NCBI RefSeq assembly: GCF_003610465.1
Contig: NZ_RAQI01000002.1
Location: 806,001 to 870,000, forward strand
Reading direction: 5' to 3'
Length of the DNA: 64,000 bases
Source: Xenorhabdus ehlersii
GTDB taxonomy: Bacteria; Pseudomonadota; Gammaproteobacteria; Enterobacterales; Enterobacteriaceae
Below the pieces are notes generated by a model, which did no database searches, was not told the origin of the DNA, and saw nothing but the letters and a program-made list of their open reading frames with translations. Positions 10,986-20,852 of the stretch are shown here, in pieces. Each line of letters starts with the position of its first letter. Position 1 is the stretch's first letter. The position numbers were made by a program, and so were the translations under genes.

Positions 10986-11116
10986 AGCAACCCCGTTTCA
11001 ATTATGGTTGCTTGTGGTCAATATCGATCCGGAACAGAATCCGGCCTCTTGGTGTTGTAAAAAATAATTCAAAGCAAAAAAAATAACTGATGCATATTTA
11101 CGCACCAGTTATTTTT
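10986..11116 (-). promoter_or_regulatory. Structured leader upstream of the uORF: two hairpins and an attenuator-like stem
   Basis: Read on the minus strand, an A/T-flanked 12-bp stem (11081-11112, one mismatch) ends in T8. It is followed by a CCGGA/TCCGG hairpin (11029-11044) and an AGCAACC/GGTTGCT hairpin (10986-11012) just before the uORF ribosome binding site. The first stem could end transcription from the left-flowing operon upstream or act as an attenuator; the sequence alone does not decide. Confidence 0.45.
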
Positions 11117-11325
11117 AGTGCACGCATTTTGCACTTCAAGTCCAGAAATAGCAAGTGCGATAACACTAAAAATTTACTATTTTTTACGACACTACAGAGC
11201 CTTATGGAGTAGGCTCTTACTGAGTTAGTGCTGAAACCAAATGCTACCAGATCCGTTGATTGGCCTTTGATAAGTTTTTAGCACAGAGGAAAACTATTTA
11301 CCATTTTATTACGATTTTCTGATAG

Positions 11326-11370
11326 CAAAAAAATCATCCCATCATGACAAAATTGATGACGGGATGATTC
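11326..11370. terminator. Terminator after the TonB-receptor remnant
   Basis: AATCATCCC pairs with GGGATGATT (with TCAT/ATGA extension) and is followed on the minus strand by TTTTTTTGC. It lies 60 bases after the stop of the receptor remnant. Confidence 0.8.
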
Positions 11371-11429
11371 TATATGATGTCCGAATGTTAAGTATAATGA
11401 CTAATATTTATAAGAAAGAAAAATATTAA

Positions 11430-11834
11430 TTAAAAATCATAATTAATGCCGATGTGGTAGCGACGGCCATCCAGAACTGCATCATGAGTTTCTTCAGTTA
11501 CTCGTTTGTCAAAAACATTGTAAACTCCACCTGACAAGCGTAGATTTTTATTCAAATTATAAGTTACCCCTAGATCGACAAAAGTATAAGAAGGAGCTCC
11601 ATCTCTCATACTAGAGCGATATTGATAATTCTTTGTTTTACTGCGGAAATTAATACGTGTCCATGTATCTAATTCAGATAACGGCTGCCAGGTTAAGGTT
11701 GCATTTGCCATATGTGTTGGCATTTTGTTTAATGGCTGACCTTTAAAATTACCACTTTTTTGCTCAGAATCGGTATAAGTATAGTTTGCTGCCAATGATA
11801 AACTTTCAACAATATTCCAAAAGGTAGAATAGAA
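11430..11834 (-). pseudogene. TonB-dependent siderophore receptor, C-terminal remnant
   Basis: About 134 codons remain, opening directly after an in-frame TAA with no proper start. They read as the last beta-strands of a CirA/FepA-type outer-membrane receptor: alternating strands, the hallmark GVYNVFDKRV, then DGRRYHIGINYDF with the terminal aromatic residue used for Bam assembly. A whole receptor needs about 650 residues; plug, TonB box and most of the barrel are missing and no homologous sequence lies between 11835 and 11960. It directly follows the siderophore ABC genes, so the operon once carried its own receptor. In E. coli cirA also neighbours lysP, which supports a CirA-like origin. 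Confidence 0.85.
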
Positions 11835-11960
11835 TTATTTAAACAATATGGATAACCGACACATACCCGCAATACAGGAATAATTAAATTATTCCTGTCA
11901 GTGCTATATTTATTAAATTTCACTTTAATTGTATTAAAATGAATTATGGTTTTTATTATT

Positions 11961-12749
11961 CTAACTTACGAATTCTGTCACCAAACCATCAATTAATACT
12001 TGCGGTATACCCTGAGAACAACGTTCAATTCGGCCTTTAATACCATAAACTTCCGCTAAACTGCTTGGTGTAATAACTTGCTCAGGTTTACCTTCAGAAA
12101 TTAACTTACCTTTTTTTAGCATTAATACATGGTCACCATGACGTAATGCTATATTAATGTCGTGAACAACAACAATCGTAATAATATTACGACGGCGCGT
12201 TTCATGTGCAACTAAATCCATTACATGGTATTGATAATTTAAATCCAGTGCACTTAATGGTTCATCTAATAATAATAACGTCGGACGACGGATTAACGAT
12301 TGAGCCAATCCAACTAACTGTTTTTGACCACCAGATAATTGATCCAAATAGCTGAGTGCTAAATGTTCAATACCAAGCTGGCGTAATAGCTCCATGACTT
12401 CTTGTTCACATTGGCTATTGCTCACACCACCTGATGCTCGTTGAGCAACAATCACCGATTCCAATACATGAAGATGTACACCTGCCGGTAATGTTTGGGG
12501 CAAATAAACGACGTTTTGGGCACGTTGGGCAAAATTCATCTTCATCAAATCCTGCCCATCCAACAGCAGTTCGCCACTGGCTTTATTCAATCCCGCCAGC
12601 GAACGCAGAAGCGTGGATTTACCACAACCATTCGGCCCCAACAATACCGTAATTTGACCACGAGGCAATGTGTTGACATCCAGATTTTCGATCACGGAAT
12701 GCTTTGGATATCCCGCCGTCAGGCAATTGATTTTTAATCCCTGGCTCAT
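11961..12749 (-). CDS. Iron-siderophore ABC transporter ATPase (FecE/FepC type)
   Basis: A 262-residue cytoplasmic ATPase powering ferric-siderophore or heme import. Walker A is GPNGCGKST, the signature is LSGGQKQL, Walker B is LLLLDEPLSAL and the H-loop is VVHDIN, all in FecE-like spacing. It overlaps the permease stop by four bases, implying coupled translation. It is the last transporter gene of the operon before the broken receptor. Confidence 0.92.
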   Translation of the reverse strand: MSQGLKINCLTAGYPKHSVIENLDVNTLPRGQITVLLGPNGCGKSTLLRSLAGLNKASGELLLDGQDLMKMNFAQRAQNVVYLPQTLPAGVHLHVLESVIVAQRASGGVSNSQCEQEVMELLRQLGIEHLALSYLDQLSGGQKQLVGLAQSLIRRPTLLLLDEPLSALDLNYQYHVMDLVAHETRRRNIITIVVVHDINIALRHGDHVLMLKKGKLISEGKPEQVITPSSLAEVYGIKGRIERCSQGIPQVLIDGLVTEFVS

Positions 12750-13831
12750 ACATTTCCCCTATGGCGTAAGATTATGCTAAGGAAGAAAGGTACACCAACC
12801 AACGATGTCACTATCCCAACTGGGATAATAATGCCCGGTATCAGATTCTTAGAAGCAATGGAAGCTATGGATAAAACTAATGCACCAATCAACGCACTCG
12901 CAGGCAAGAAGAAACGGTGATCTTCACCAAACATCATTCTGGCGATATGAGGAGCCACCAATCCAATAAAAGCAATAGGACCAACAAACGCAACTGCCAA
13001 TGCCGTCAGAATACTAATACGCAACAATGTTCCCAAACGAAGGCGGCTAATATTGATTCCAAAACTGATAGCTCGATCTTCTCCCAGACGCAGTGCGGTC
13101 AATTTCCAAGAATTGCTCAATGAGAGAGGCATAATGATAGAGAAAACTAATACCATAATACCCAGTTTTTCCCATGTCGCCCTGGCAAGGCTACCCATTG
13201 TCCAGAAAACCAGCCCCTGTAAGGTATCTTCCGTAGCGATAAATTGCATCATCGAAACTAACGCCTCGAAAGTAAACACCATCGCAATTCCGAACAATAC
13301 AACGCCTGAGGTTGCAACTCTTGTCCAACGGGTAATGCCATCAAGCATTAAAGCAGCCAAAAATGCAAAGAGAAAAGCGTTTACGGAAATAAACCACTGA
13401 TCCGGTATCCCTGGAATGCCAATACCAAGCACAATGGCTAATGCTGCGCCAAAAGAAGCTGCATTGGAAACCCCCAACGTAAATGGGCTGGCTAGTGGGT
13501 TATTCAGGATTGTTTGCATTTCAGCACCAGCCAGTCCCAGTGATAGGCCGATCACTACCGCCATCAAGGCATAGGGTAATCGAATATCCCAAACAATCAC
13601 CCGTGTTGCTGCATTAACACTTTCTGGTGAAAATAGTGTTTGCCAGAGGGTTTGCAGCGATAACCCTGATGGTCCCATTGTAAAATCCAGTACAACAGAA
13701 ATGCCAATCGCCAAGACGATGAATAATATCCATGCAATACGTCGGCGTAGGATATGACGATAATGTGCTTTTATCTCGCACTCACTCAATTGTTTTTTCA
13801 CCATTGGCATAGGCTCGGTAGTGACGCTCAT
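12746..13831 (-). CDS. Iron-siderophore ABC transporter permease (FecCD family)
   Basis: A 361-residue inner-membrane permease of the BtuC/FecCD family, with about ten transmembrane helices. Typical blocks are RLPYALMAVVIGLSLGLAGAEMQ, NNPLASPFTLGVSNAASFGAAL and FVGPIAFIGLVAPHIARMMFGEDHRF, the last being the coupling helix contact to the ATPase. The N-terminal 30 residues are an unusual hydrophilic extension. A single permease of this size works as a homodimer. It lies 19 bases after the binding-protein gene. Confidence 0.92.
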   Translation of the reverse strand: MSVTTEPMPMVKKQLSECEIKAHYRHILRRRIAWILFIVLAIGISVVLDFTMGPSGLSLQTLWQTLFSPESVNAATRVIVWDIRLPYALMAVVIGLSLGLAGAEMQTILNNPLASPFTLGVSNAASFGAALAIVLGIGIPGIPDQWFISVNAFLFAFLAALMLDGITRWTRVATSGVVLFGIAMVFTFEALVSMMQFIATEDTLQGLVFWTMGSLARATWEKLGIMVLVFSIIMPLSLSNSWKLTALRLGEDRAISFGINISRLRLGTLLRISILTALAVAFVGPIAFIGLVAPHIARMMFGEDHRFFLPASALIGALVLSIASIASKNLIPGIIIPVGIVTSLVGVPFFLSIILRHRGNV

Positions 13832-13850
13832 TTTTATTACCTGTTACTGC

Positions 13851-15002
13851 TTATTTCTCGCTGACCCAATATGTACCTACCGGTTCAATAGCCAAGAATT
13901 TATCGTGAAGTTCTTTCAATGTTTGTTGCGGATTTAAATCAGCGAATTTTTCAGGATAGAACCATTTAGCAAAAACTTGTGTAACAACAACATTATAAGG
14001 AGAGTTATAGTAGTGATGCCAAATAGCATAGCTACGCCCTTCTTTCACGGCAGTTAAGTTATTGATGCCTTTGCGTTCAGTGACTTCTTTCAAGCCAGCA
14101 CGGGCAGTATCGGCAGAAGTTTTGGCTCCCATTTTGATCCCTCCATCTTTGTCACCAGGATCTTGCGCACCGCTTGCGATGTAAATATAAGGGTCTTCAG
14201 CAATGACTTTTTCCAGATTCATTGTTCCCAAAGGAGAAGGCAGTACTTCTTTAGCGATGTTTTTGCCTCCAGCCAAGTCAATGAAGTTCCCCATATTGCC
14301 GTTACCTGCTGTACCACAGCAATCTTCACTAAAACCTGCTAGAAGCTCAATAAATACAGAAGGCTTCTCCGTGTTTGGTATACGATCCGTAATATCGGTT
14401 ACCAATTTAAGATTTTTTTCATAAAAATTAGCGTAAGCATTAGCTTGCTCTTCACGATGCAAAATTTTGCCCAGCATACGGATGCTAGGTAATGTATTTT
14501 TCAAGGGATCATTGCGGAAATCGACAAAAACAACAGGTACACCCGCTTTTTCCAACTGTTTCACCAATTCACTGTTTTTTCCTGGACCATGTCCAGACAG
14601 ACCAAAAATGGCAACGTCAGGATTGAGTGTAAGCACTTTCTCGGAGCTGACACTATCAGCGCTAGTGTTACCAATCAGAGGGATATTATCAATTTCAGGA
14701 AATTTAGCTTTATAAATAGCGTAAGTTTGCGGGTCCAGTTTACGGAAATCACCTTGCCAACCAGCGATACGAGCCAGAGGTTTATCTCCTTCCAATATAG
14801 CAACAGAATGGAATAGACGACCTTCACCCAACAAGATACGATTGACTTCCTCTGGCACCTCAACAGTACGTCCAGCAACATCAGTGACTGTTTCAGCCCA
14901 AGATGCAAAACTTGCCATCATGGCAGAACCCGCCATTAGACTGATACTCATACTTTTCACGACTGCTCGAAATACAAACTTCACTTTAATTAGCCTCTTC
15001 AT
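13851..15002 (-). CDS. Periplasmic iron-siderophore binding protein (PF01497 type)
   Basis: A 383-residue protein with a long signal peptide (hydrophobic core SISLMAGSAMMASFASWA, cleavage likely after ASWA) and a helical-backbone binding fold: VTDVAGRTVEVPEEVNRILL, LNPDVAIFG, and a C-terminal WHHYYNSPYN region. It has no lipobox, so it is soluble periplasmic. Two adjacent cysteines (ELLAGFSEDCC) are unusual for the family. It heads the operon binding protein - permease - ATPase - receptor remnant, with a Fur-like site upstream. The ligand is unknown and, without its own receptor, must be delivered by another TonB-dependent protein. Confidence 0.88.
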   Translation of the reverse strand: MKRLIKVKFVFRAVVKSMSISLMAGSAMMASFASWAETVTDVAGRTVEVPEEVNRILLGEGRLFHSVAILEGDKPLARIAGWQGDFRKLDPQTYAIYKAKFPEIDNIPLIGNTSADSVSSEKVLTLNPDVAIFGLSGHGPGKNSELVKQLEKAGVPVVFVDFRNDPLKNTLPSIRMLGKILHREEQANAYANFYEKNLKLVTDITDRIPNTEKPSVFIELLAGFSEDCCGTAGNGNMGNFIDLAGGKNIAKEVLPSPLGTMNLEKVIAEDPYIYIASGAQDPGDKDGGIKMGAKTSADTARAGLKEVTERKGINNLTAVKEGRSYAIWHHYYNSPYNVVVTQVFAKWFYPEKFADLNPQQTLKELHDKFLAIEPVGTYWVSEK

Positions 15003-15030
15003 ACAACAATTGTGCTGCTAACAATAAAGC

Positions 15031-15049
15031 AAATAAGAATACTTATCAA
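15031..15049 (-). promoter_or_regulatory. Candidate Fur box before the siderophore transport operon
   Basis: Reading minus, TTGATAAGTATTCTTATTT is a near-palindrome that matches much of the Fur consensus (inverted TGATAAT-type heptamers) about 30 bases before the first gene. Iron repression is the expected control of such an operon. Confidence 0.55.
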
Positions 15050-15112
15050 TGCGATTGGAATGGTATAACCGAAATTTACCATCGATATTCTTTCCCTGAT
15101 TCCCTGAAAAAT

Positions 15113-15150
15113 AAAAACTGCCAATTCCATCACAGAATAGGCAGTTTTTT
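15113..15150. terminator. Terminator of lysP
   Basis: AAAACTGCC pairs with GGCAGTTTT around an interior of about 17 bases. On the minus strand a T-rich tail follows; the plus-strand tail is TTTTTT. Confidence 0.75.
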
Positions 15151-15213
15151 GTAAAACAAAATCAATAACACTTCAATTAATAATTATCAGATTATTGATA
15201 ATTAGTTAACAAA

Positions 15214-16701
15214 TCATTCTTTATCGGTATATTTGAATGCTGGAAATTCCATCTCACTGTATTTAACAAAGCGAGTTTTCTTTTTCAGCTTGTAACTAAG
15301 CCAAATCAGCAGAAATAACGGAATGCCAATGTAGGTCGCGGTCACTCCGTACCAGTCGATCTTATCTTGCAAAAATGCCTGATAATTTTGGCCCAACGTA
15401 ATAACTAAACATAAGATAAAGGCAAAAATCGGCCCAATCGGGAAGAAACCTGAGCGATATGGCAGATCATTGATATCCAAACCTTGGGCGACATAGCCTT
15501 TGCGAAAACGGTAATGGCTGATTGCAATTCCGAGCCATGCAATAAATCCAGTCATACCTGAGGTATTCAATAACCACAAATAAACTGTTTGGTTACCAAA
15601 CATGGAGCTAAGAAAACACAATCCTGCAACCACGGTCGTAACATAAAGTGCATTACGCGGAACACCACCTTTAGACAGATGACTAAAAATTTTCGGTGCT
15701 TTACCTTCTTTTGCCAGTGTGTATAGCATACGGGTAGAAGCATACATCCCTGAATTTCCCGCTGACAAAACAGCAGTTAATATCACCGCATTCATTATTG
15801 CAGCCGCTGATAATAAGCCAGCATTTTCAAATACCAGCGTAAATGGACTAACACTGATATCTTTCACGCCATTGTGCAACAAATTGGGATCAGTATAAGG
15901 GATGATCAGGCTGATGATTAAAATCGCAAACACATAGAACAATAAGATACGCCAAAATACTTTGCGCACAGCACGAGGGATATTTTTTGCTGGATCTTTC
16001 GACTCCCCCGCGGTAATACCTATCAGCTCTGTCCCTTGAAAAGAAAAACCGACAATCATTGCCACCCCGATCATGGCTGCAAAACCACCCGCAAAAGGAG
16101 CATCACCAACTCCCCAATTATGCCAACCTGCACCTTCAGCGCCTTTCATGATGCCGGCAATCATTAAAATGCCAACGGTAATGAACACAATAACCGTGGA
16201 AACTTTGATCAAAGAGAACCAATATTCTGCTTCACCAAATCCTTTGACGGAAATGAAGTTCAACAAAAAAATCAGGGCAAGAAACAACGCACTCCATACC
16301 CAACCAGGAACATCATTAAACCAGTACCCCATTACCAGTTGCGCAGCGACAAGGTCAACCGCAATCGTCACCGCCCAGTTGTACCAGTAGTTCCATCCCA
16401 AAGCGAAGCCAAAACCCTCATCAACATATTTGGAACCATAAGTTGAAAACGATCCTGAAACTGGCATGTACGCTGCCAATTCGCCTAAGCTGGTCATCAA
16501 GAAGTAGACCATTAGGCCAATTAATGCATAGGAAAGTAAAGCCCCACCAGGGCCAGCCTGAGAAATTGTTGCGCCAGAAGCAACAAATAATCCCGTGCCA
16601 ATTGATCCACCTATGGCAATCATTGCCATATGTCGTGCTTTTAATTCACGGCGCAGGGTTGTCGGAGCCTGATCCCGTGGCATACTTTCTTCGCGAGACA
16701 T
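15214..16701 (-). CDS. lysP: Lysine-specific permease LysP
   Basis: A 495-residue, 12-helix APC-superfamily symporter importing L-lysine; in E. coli it also restrains the acid-stress regulator CadC. It is nearly colinear with E. coli LysP: RRELKARHMAMIAIGGSIGTG, GFALGWNYWYNWAVTIAVDLVAA, FSFQGTELIGITAGES, AVLSAGNSGMYASTRMLY, and the closing KYSEMEFPAFKY. The first residues (MSREESMPRDQ) differ from E. coli, as is usual for this tail. It keeps the E. coli neighbours yeiE and yeiH. Confidence 0.97.
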   Translation of the reverse strand: MSREESMPRDQAPTTLRRELKARHMAMIAIGGSIGTGLFVASGATISQAGPGGALLSYALIGLMVYFLMTSLGELAAYMPVSGSFSTYGSKYVDEGFGFALGWNYWYNWAVTIAVDLVAAQLVMGYWFNDVPGWVWSALFLALIFLLNFISVKGFGEAEYWFSLIKVSTVIVFITVGILMIAGIMKGAEGAGWHNWGVGDAPFAGGFAAMIGVAMIVGFSFQGTELIGITAGESKDPAKNIPRAVRKVFWRILLFYVFAILIISLIIPYTDPNLLHNGVKDISVSPFTLVFENAGLLSAAAIMNAVILTAVLSAGNSGMYASTRMLYTLAKEGKAPKIFSHLSKGGVPRNALYVTTVVAGLCFLSSMFGNQTVYLWLLNTSGMTGFIAWLGIAISHYRFRKGYVAQGLDINDLPYRSGFFPIGPIFAFILCLVITLGQNYQAFLQDKIDWYGVTATYIGIPLFLLIWLSYKLKKKTRFVKYSEMEFPAFKYTDKE

Positions 16702-16839
16702 TCTATTCCTATATCATTTAAAATAAATTTAATGCGGAATTGTAACAAATCCTCGTCTCCAGAATAGCAACGATTCGTGGTTATAAGATACCTTCATAAT
16801 CCACAACCAATTATTAGCTACACGATTATATTCTCAATA

Positions 16840-17703
16840 TTAGTTACAATAACTCAGTAACTTCCGTAACGCATTGGATATATGTTTTTGACGATGGTAA
16901 ATCAGGTACAAGGTGCGATTGAGGCTACGTCCAGGAATAACAAGTTCAGATAATGTGCCATTTTTCAATTGTTCCTGGACAACTCGCCGTGAAAGACAAC
17001 TGATTCCCATTCCATATTGAACAGCATGTTTGATGGCTTCTGAATTACCCAGCTCCATCGCAATATTGAATCTCGGCATTTGTGAGAACAAAAGATGATC
17101 CAAGATTTCTCTTGTTCCTGAACCTTTTTCTCTCAATATCCAAGGCGCTTTGATCAAATCTTCCAAGCTCAGCTCACCTTGCAACAGCGGGCTTTCTGGA
17201 GAGGAAAAAACGATCAACTCATCTTTCATCCATGGTTGTGTGATCAACTCAGGATTGTGACACAATCCTTCAATCAATCCCAAATCAACACGAAACTCAG
17301 CAACTGCCTTAATTACATCTCCAGTATTACTGATATTCAATTCCAATGGTGTCTCAGGGTAATCCTGACGGTATCTCGCCAGCATTTCAGGCAACATATA
17401 ATTGCCAATCGTGCTGCTGGCCGCTAACCGCAATGCGCCCAATTCAAGTTTGAAAAGCTGTTCCACTTCACCAGCCTGTTCAAGTAATGCCAATGCCTTA
17501 GGATAGAGCAAACGCCCATGTTCATTAGTGACCAGACGTTTTCCGACTCTATCAAACAGTTGTACTCCCAACTGTCCTTCAAGATCTGTCAGTGAAGCAC
17601 TCACCGCAGATTGTGATAACGCTAATTGCTGAGAAGCCTGTGTCGTTGAACCACTTTTCAGAACTTCTGCAAAAATCTCCAGTTGTCTCAGAGTGATACG
17701 CAT
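16840..17703 (-). CDS. yeiE: LysR-type regulator YeiE
   Basis: A 287-residue LTTR. The N-terminal winged helix reads [38 protein letters not shown] in conserved blocks, and the effector domain begins near residue 90 ([13 protein letters not shown]). It matches E. coli YeiE throughout, including [13 protein letters not shown] and [25 protein letters not shown]. Published work links YeiE with sulfite sensing and, in E. coli, with iron-related regulation. It diverges from yeiH across a 189-base gap where its operators should lie. Confidence 0.94.
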   Translation of the reverse strand: MRITLRQLEIFAEVLKSGSTTQASQQLALSQSAVSASLTDLEGQLGVQLFDRVGKRLVTNEHGRLLYPKALALLEQAGEVEQLFKLELGALRLAASSTIGNYMLPEMLARYRQDYPETPLELNISNTGDVIKAVAEFRVDLGLIEGLCHNPELITQPWMKDELIVFSSPESPLLQGELSLEDLIKAPWILREKGSGTREILDHLLFSQMPRFNIAMELGNSEAIKHAVQYGMGISCLSRRVVQEQLKNGTLSELVIPGRSLNRTLYLIYHRQKHISNALRKLLSYCN

Positions 17704-17892
17704 ATGGCCTCACGGGAAGTGAAATAAAAGGAAAAGATAGTCTTGATTTTAGACAGTATTACGCAACTTAACAAAAGTCACCCTTATTTAATCTATTTTA
17801 GTGTTTATATGTATAAATATTATCAATTTTATTAATTTATAAATCTTCCATATGCTTATTCCTAAAACGCATAAGCTAATAGAGTCGCCACT

Positions 17893-18975
17893 ATGTCTGA
17901 AAATCAAGTAGAGGAATTTACCAAAGTCCACCAGAATACCGCATTAAAATTAATTCCCGGTATCCTATTAGCCGCAGTCCTGACGGCAATCGTCATCTAT
18001 ATCGGGACTATTCCTTGGCTTATAAATATGGGATTGGGTGTCCTGACACTTGCCATCTTATTGGGGATCATTATCGGCAATACTCTGTATCCTCTCTTAA
18101 AATCCACCTGTGATAGCGGTATCCATTTTTCCAAACACTACCTACTGCGAGCAGGTATCATTCTTTATGGATTTCGCCTGACTTTCCAACAAATCACAGA
18201 TGTTGGCGCAACTGGAGTATTGATCGATATCATCATGCTTTCATCAACATTTTTTATGGCATTATGGATTGGGCGTACTTTTTTGCAACTGGATAGCCAA
18301 ACCGTGGTCCTAATTGGTGCAGGAAGCAGTATTTGTGGTGCCGCTGCGGTTATGGCAACAGAACCCGTTGTCAAAGCCCCTGCCAGCAAAGTTACTGTCG
18401 CCGTCTCTACAGTCGTTATTTTTGGTACACTGGCAATCTTTATTTATCCGTGGATTTATCAACTCAATACCCACTACCAGTGGTTTAATTTTACTCAGGA
18501 AACATTTGGTATTTTTTCGGGTTCAACTGTTCATGAAGTAGCCCAGGTTGTTGCTATTGGGCATGCGTTAGGAAACGATGCCGAAAATGCAGCGGTTATC
18601 AGTAAAATGATCCGCGTTATGCTATTGGCACCTTTTCTATTATTGCTTTCCGGCTACTTCAGCCGCGTGGAAAGTAAAAATTGTAATGCCCATCCCCAAA
18701 AATCCCCAATCACTATTCCGTGGTTTGCTGTATTCTTTATTGCCACTGCGGGTTTCAATTCTTTTCATCTATTACCTGAATCCCTTGTTGATCATATCGT
18801 TGCTGCTGATACCATCATGCTGGCAATGGCCATGGTTGCTTTAGGGTTAACCACCCATATCAGTGCTATTCGCCAGGCTGGGGTTAAGCCTATCTTGTTG
18901 GCCCTTATTTTGTTTATCTGGCTAGTCGTGGGAGGATTAATCGTCAATCAGGGCATCCATCATTTATTGCGCTAA
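17893..18975 (+). CDS. yeiH: YeiH family (UPF0324) putative sulfate exporter / membrane protein
   Basis: A 360-residue membrane protein of about ten helices, colinear with E. coli YeiH. Conserved blocks include LGIIIGNTLYP, KHYLLRAGIILYGFRLTFQQI, LIGAGSSICGAAAVMATEPVVKA and GSTVHEVAQVVAIGHALG. The family is annotated as a putative sulfate exporter on weak evidence. Pairing with a sulfite-responsive LysR regulator on the opposite strand supports a role in sulfur oxyanion efflux, which remains inference. Confidence 0.9.
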   Translation: MSENQVEEFTKVHQNTALKLIPGILLAAVLTAIVIYIGTIPWLINMGLGVLTLAILLGIIIGNTLYPLLKSTCDSGIHFSKHYLLRAGIILYGFRLTFQQITDVGATGVLIDIIMLSSTFFMALWIGRTFLQLDSQTVVLIGAGSSICGAAAVMATEPVVKAPASKVTVAVSTVVIFGTLAIFIYPWIYQLNTHYQWFNFTQETFGIFSGSTVHEVAQVVAIGHALGNDAENAAVISKMIRVMLLAPFLLLLSGYFSRVESKNCNAHPQKSPITIPWFAVFFIATAGFNSFHLLPESLVDHIVAADTIMLAMAMVALGLTTHISAIRQAGVKPILLALILFIWLVVGGLIVNQGIHHLLR

Positions 18976-19070
18976 TTTAGAATGAAGGAATATTAAATTG
19001 ACTTTTGCTGCCAAAATTTTATCAATCAGGTGAACAATGCCATAATGACGAAAACACAGGAGAAAATAAG

Positions 19071-19913
19071 ATGAAATTTGTTGGAGCCCATGTAAGCGCT
19101 TCGGGCGGTGTTGATCAGGCAGTGATCCGTGCTCATGAATTAAATGCAACGGCATTTGCCTTGTTCACGAAAAACCAGCGCCAATGGTATGCCCCTCCGC
19201 TATCGACAGATGTCATTGATCAATTCAAAGCGAACTGTGAACGTTACGGTTATGGTAACCGACAAATTCTTCCCCATGACAGCTACCTAATTAACCTTGG
19301 CCATCCTGAAGCAGACGGTCTGGAAAAATCCCGTGCAGCGTTCCTTGATGAAATGCAGCGCTGTGAACAGTTAGGCATTGACCTGCTGAATTTCCATCCG
19401 GGCAGCCATCTCAACAAAGTTGACATCGATAAATGTCTCACCCGTATTACGGAATCCATTAATATTACGTTGAATAAAACACAAGGTGTCACTGCCGTTA
19501 TCGAAAATACCGCCGGACAAGGCACCAATCTTGGTTTTAGATTCGAACAACTGGCGGCAATTATTGACGGTGTCGAAGACAAAACCCGAATTGGAGTCTG
19601 TATTGACACCTGCCACGCTTTTGCGGCTGGTTACGATTTACGCACTGAAAAAGATTGCGATGCGACTTTCAAGGCATTCGATGAAATCGTTGGATTAAAA
19701 TATCTTAAGGCCATGCATCTAAATGATGCTAAAAGTGAATTTTCCAGCCGTGTTGACCGACATCACAGCCTTGGTGAAGGCAATATCGGTAAAACACCTT
19801 TCAGCTATATCATGAAAGATGACCGTTTCAATGGTATTCCCCTGATTCTTGAAACGATCAATCCAGATATTTGGGCTGAAGAAATTGCCTGGCTAAAATC
19901 CCAGCAAAGTTAA
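19071..19913 (+). CDS. nfo: Endonuclease IV
   Basis: An AP endonuclease of 280 residues cutting 5' to abasic sites in base-excision repair. The TIM-barrel zinc-site motifs are all present: [45 protein letters not shown] and LILETIN. I start it at ATG 19071 ([13 protein letters not shown]), with AGGAG eight bases upstream. A longer in-frame extension from 19005 begins with TTG, lacks homology and would overlap the likely promoter. Its stop codon abuts the stop codon of fruK on the other strand with no base between. Confidence 0.97.
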   Translation: MKFVGAHVSASGGVDQAVIRAHELNATAFALFTKNQRQWYAPPLSTDVIDQFKANCERYGYGNRQILPHDSYLINLGHPEADGLEKSRAAFLDEMQRCEQLGIDLLNFHPGSHLNKVDIDKCLTRITESINITLNKTQGVTAVIENTAGQGTNLGFRFEQLAAIIDGVEDKTRIGVCIDTCHAFAAGYDLRTEKDCDATFKAFDEIVGLKYLKAMHLNDAKSEFSSRVDRHHSLGEGNIGKTPFSYIMKDDRFNGIPLILETINPDIWAEEIAWLKSQQS

Positions 19914-20852
19914 TTACCTGACTGAAATTAACTCGATCTTTGCCATCATTGATGCAAGTTCAGTGCGGCTTTTAATCCCGACATTCGGCTGGCTAACCGT
20001 GAGTGCAGAAACTGCGGTCGCCAGACGCAATGTGTGTTCGCTGGATTCTCTCATCAGCAAACCATAGACCAATCCTCCGACCATAGAGTCCCCTGCCCCA
20101 ACGGTGCTGACTACTTCACAATGTGGTGGTTTTGCCAACCATGAACCAGAGGCATTGACCCATAATGCTCCCTGCTCTCCCAGTGAAATAACAACGTGGG
20201 CGATCCCTCTATTACGCAATTCATGAGCTGCATCAATAACGCTATCCAAATCCGGCAATGGCTTACCTGCCCAAATCTCCAATTCATGACGATTAGGTTT
20301 TACCAGCCAAGGTAATGCTTTTAGGCCAGCAACAAGAGCTTCACGGCTGCTGTCGAAAATAACGCAGGGACAAGACTGTCGTAATTGCATCATCCAATCC
20401 GCAAATGATTCTGCTTTGATCCCTTCGGGCAAACTACCACTGACAACAACCATATCGAACTGCCCCAGCCATGTCAGAGAATCACTGACAAACCGATTCC
20501 ATTCTTCTTCTGTCACATGGAAACCAGAAAAATTGAAATCTGTCACTTCACCTTGTTTTTCAGTCAGCTTGACATTAATACGCGTTCGTCCAGAGACTAG
20601 ATGAAAACGATTTACCATCTTGTTTTCGCTAAAAAACTGCTGAAACCCGTCCTGATTCTCTCGTCCCAGAAAACCACTGACAGTAACATCAATGCCTAAG
20701 TCACGCAGTACCTTCGCGACATTGTTTCCTTTGCCAGCAGCGTGAAGCCCTGCCGTCTGTACACGGTTAACATTTCCCTTAACAATATCTGGGCATAAGC
20801 CAACTAAATCATAAGCTGGATTTAAGGTAATTGTGGCAACTCGACGGCTCAT
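19914..20852 (-). CDS. fruK: 1-phosphofructokinase (solitary, no fruB or fruA neighbour)
   Basis: A 312-residue PfkB-family kinase converting fructose 1-phosphate to fructose 1,6-bisphosphate. It shows the substrate loop LHAAGKGNNVAKVLRDLG, VVSGSLPEG, KPNRHELEIWAGKPLPD, and the catalytic VGAGDSMVGG motif. In E. coli it sits inside fruBKA, the fructose PTS. Here upstream DNA has no fruB and downstream comes nfo, so any fructose PTS would have to be elsewhere or lost. LacC/PfkB paralogues are an alternative, but the sequence follows FruK closely. Confidence 0.88.
   Translation of the reverse strand: MSRRVATITLNPAYDLVGLCPDIVKGNVNRVQTAGLHAAGKGNNVAKVLRDLGIDVTVSGFLGRENQDGFQQFFSENKMVNRFHLVSGRTRINVKLTEKQGEVTDFNFSGFHVTEEEWNRFVSDSLTWLGQFDMVVVSGSLPEGIKAESFADWMMQLRQSCPCVIFDSSREALVAGLKALPWLVKPNRHELEIWAGKPLPDLDSVIDAAHELRNRGIAHVVISLGEQGALWVNASGSWLAKPPHCEVVSTVGAGDSMVGGLVYGLLMRESSEHTLRLATAVSALTVSQPNVGIKSRTELASMMAKIELISVR

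Noticed and set aside
11961..15002. Possible vitamin B12 transporter instead of siderophore transporter
   Set aside because: The operon has a Fur-like box and a CirA/FepA-like receptor remnant, and no cobalamin riboswitch sequence was seen upstream.
19005..19070. Upstream extension of endonuclease IV from a TTG codon
   Set aside because: It is unmatched in the family, while ATG 19071 has AGGAG and begins with the conserved [10 protein letters not shown].
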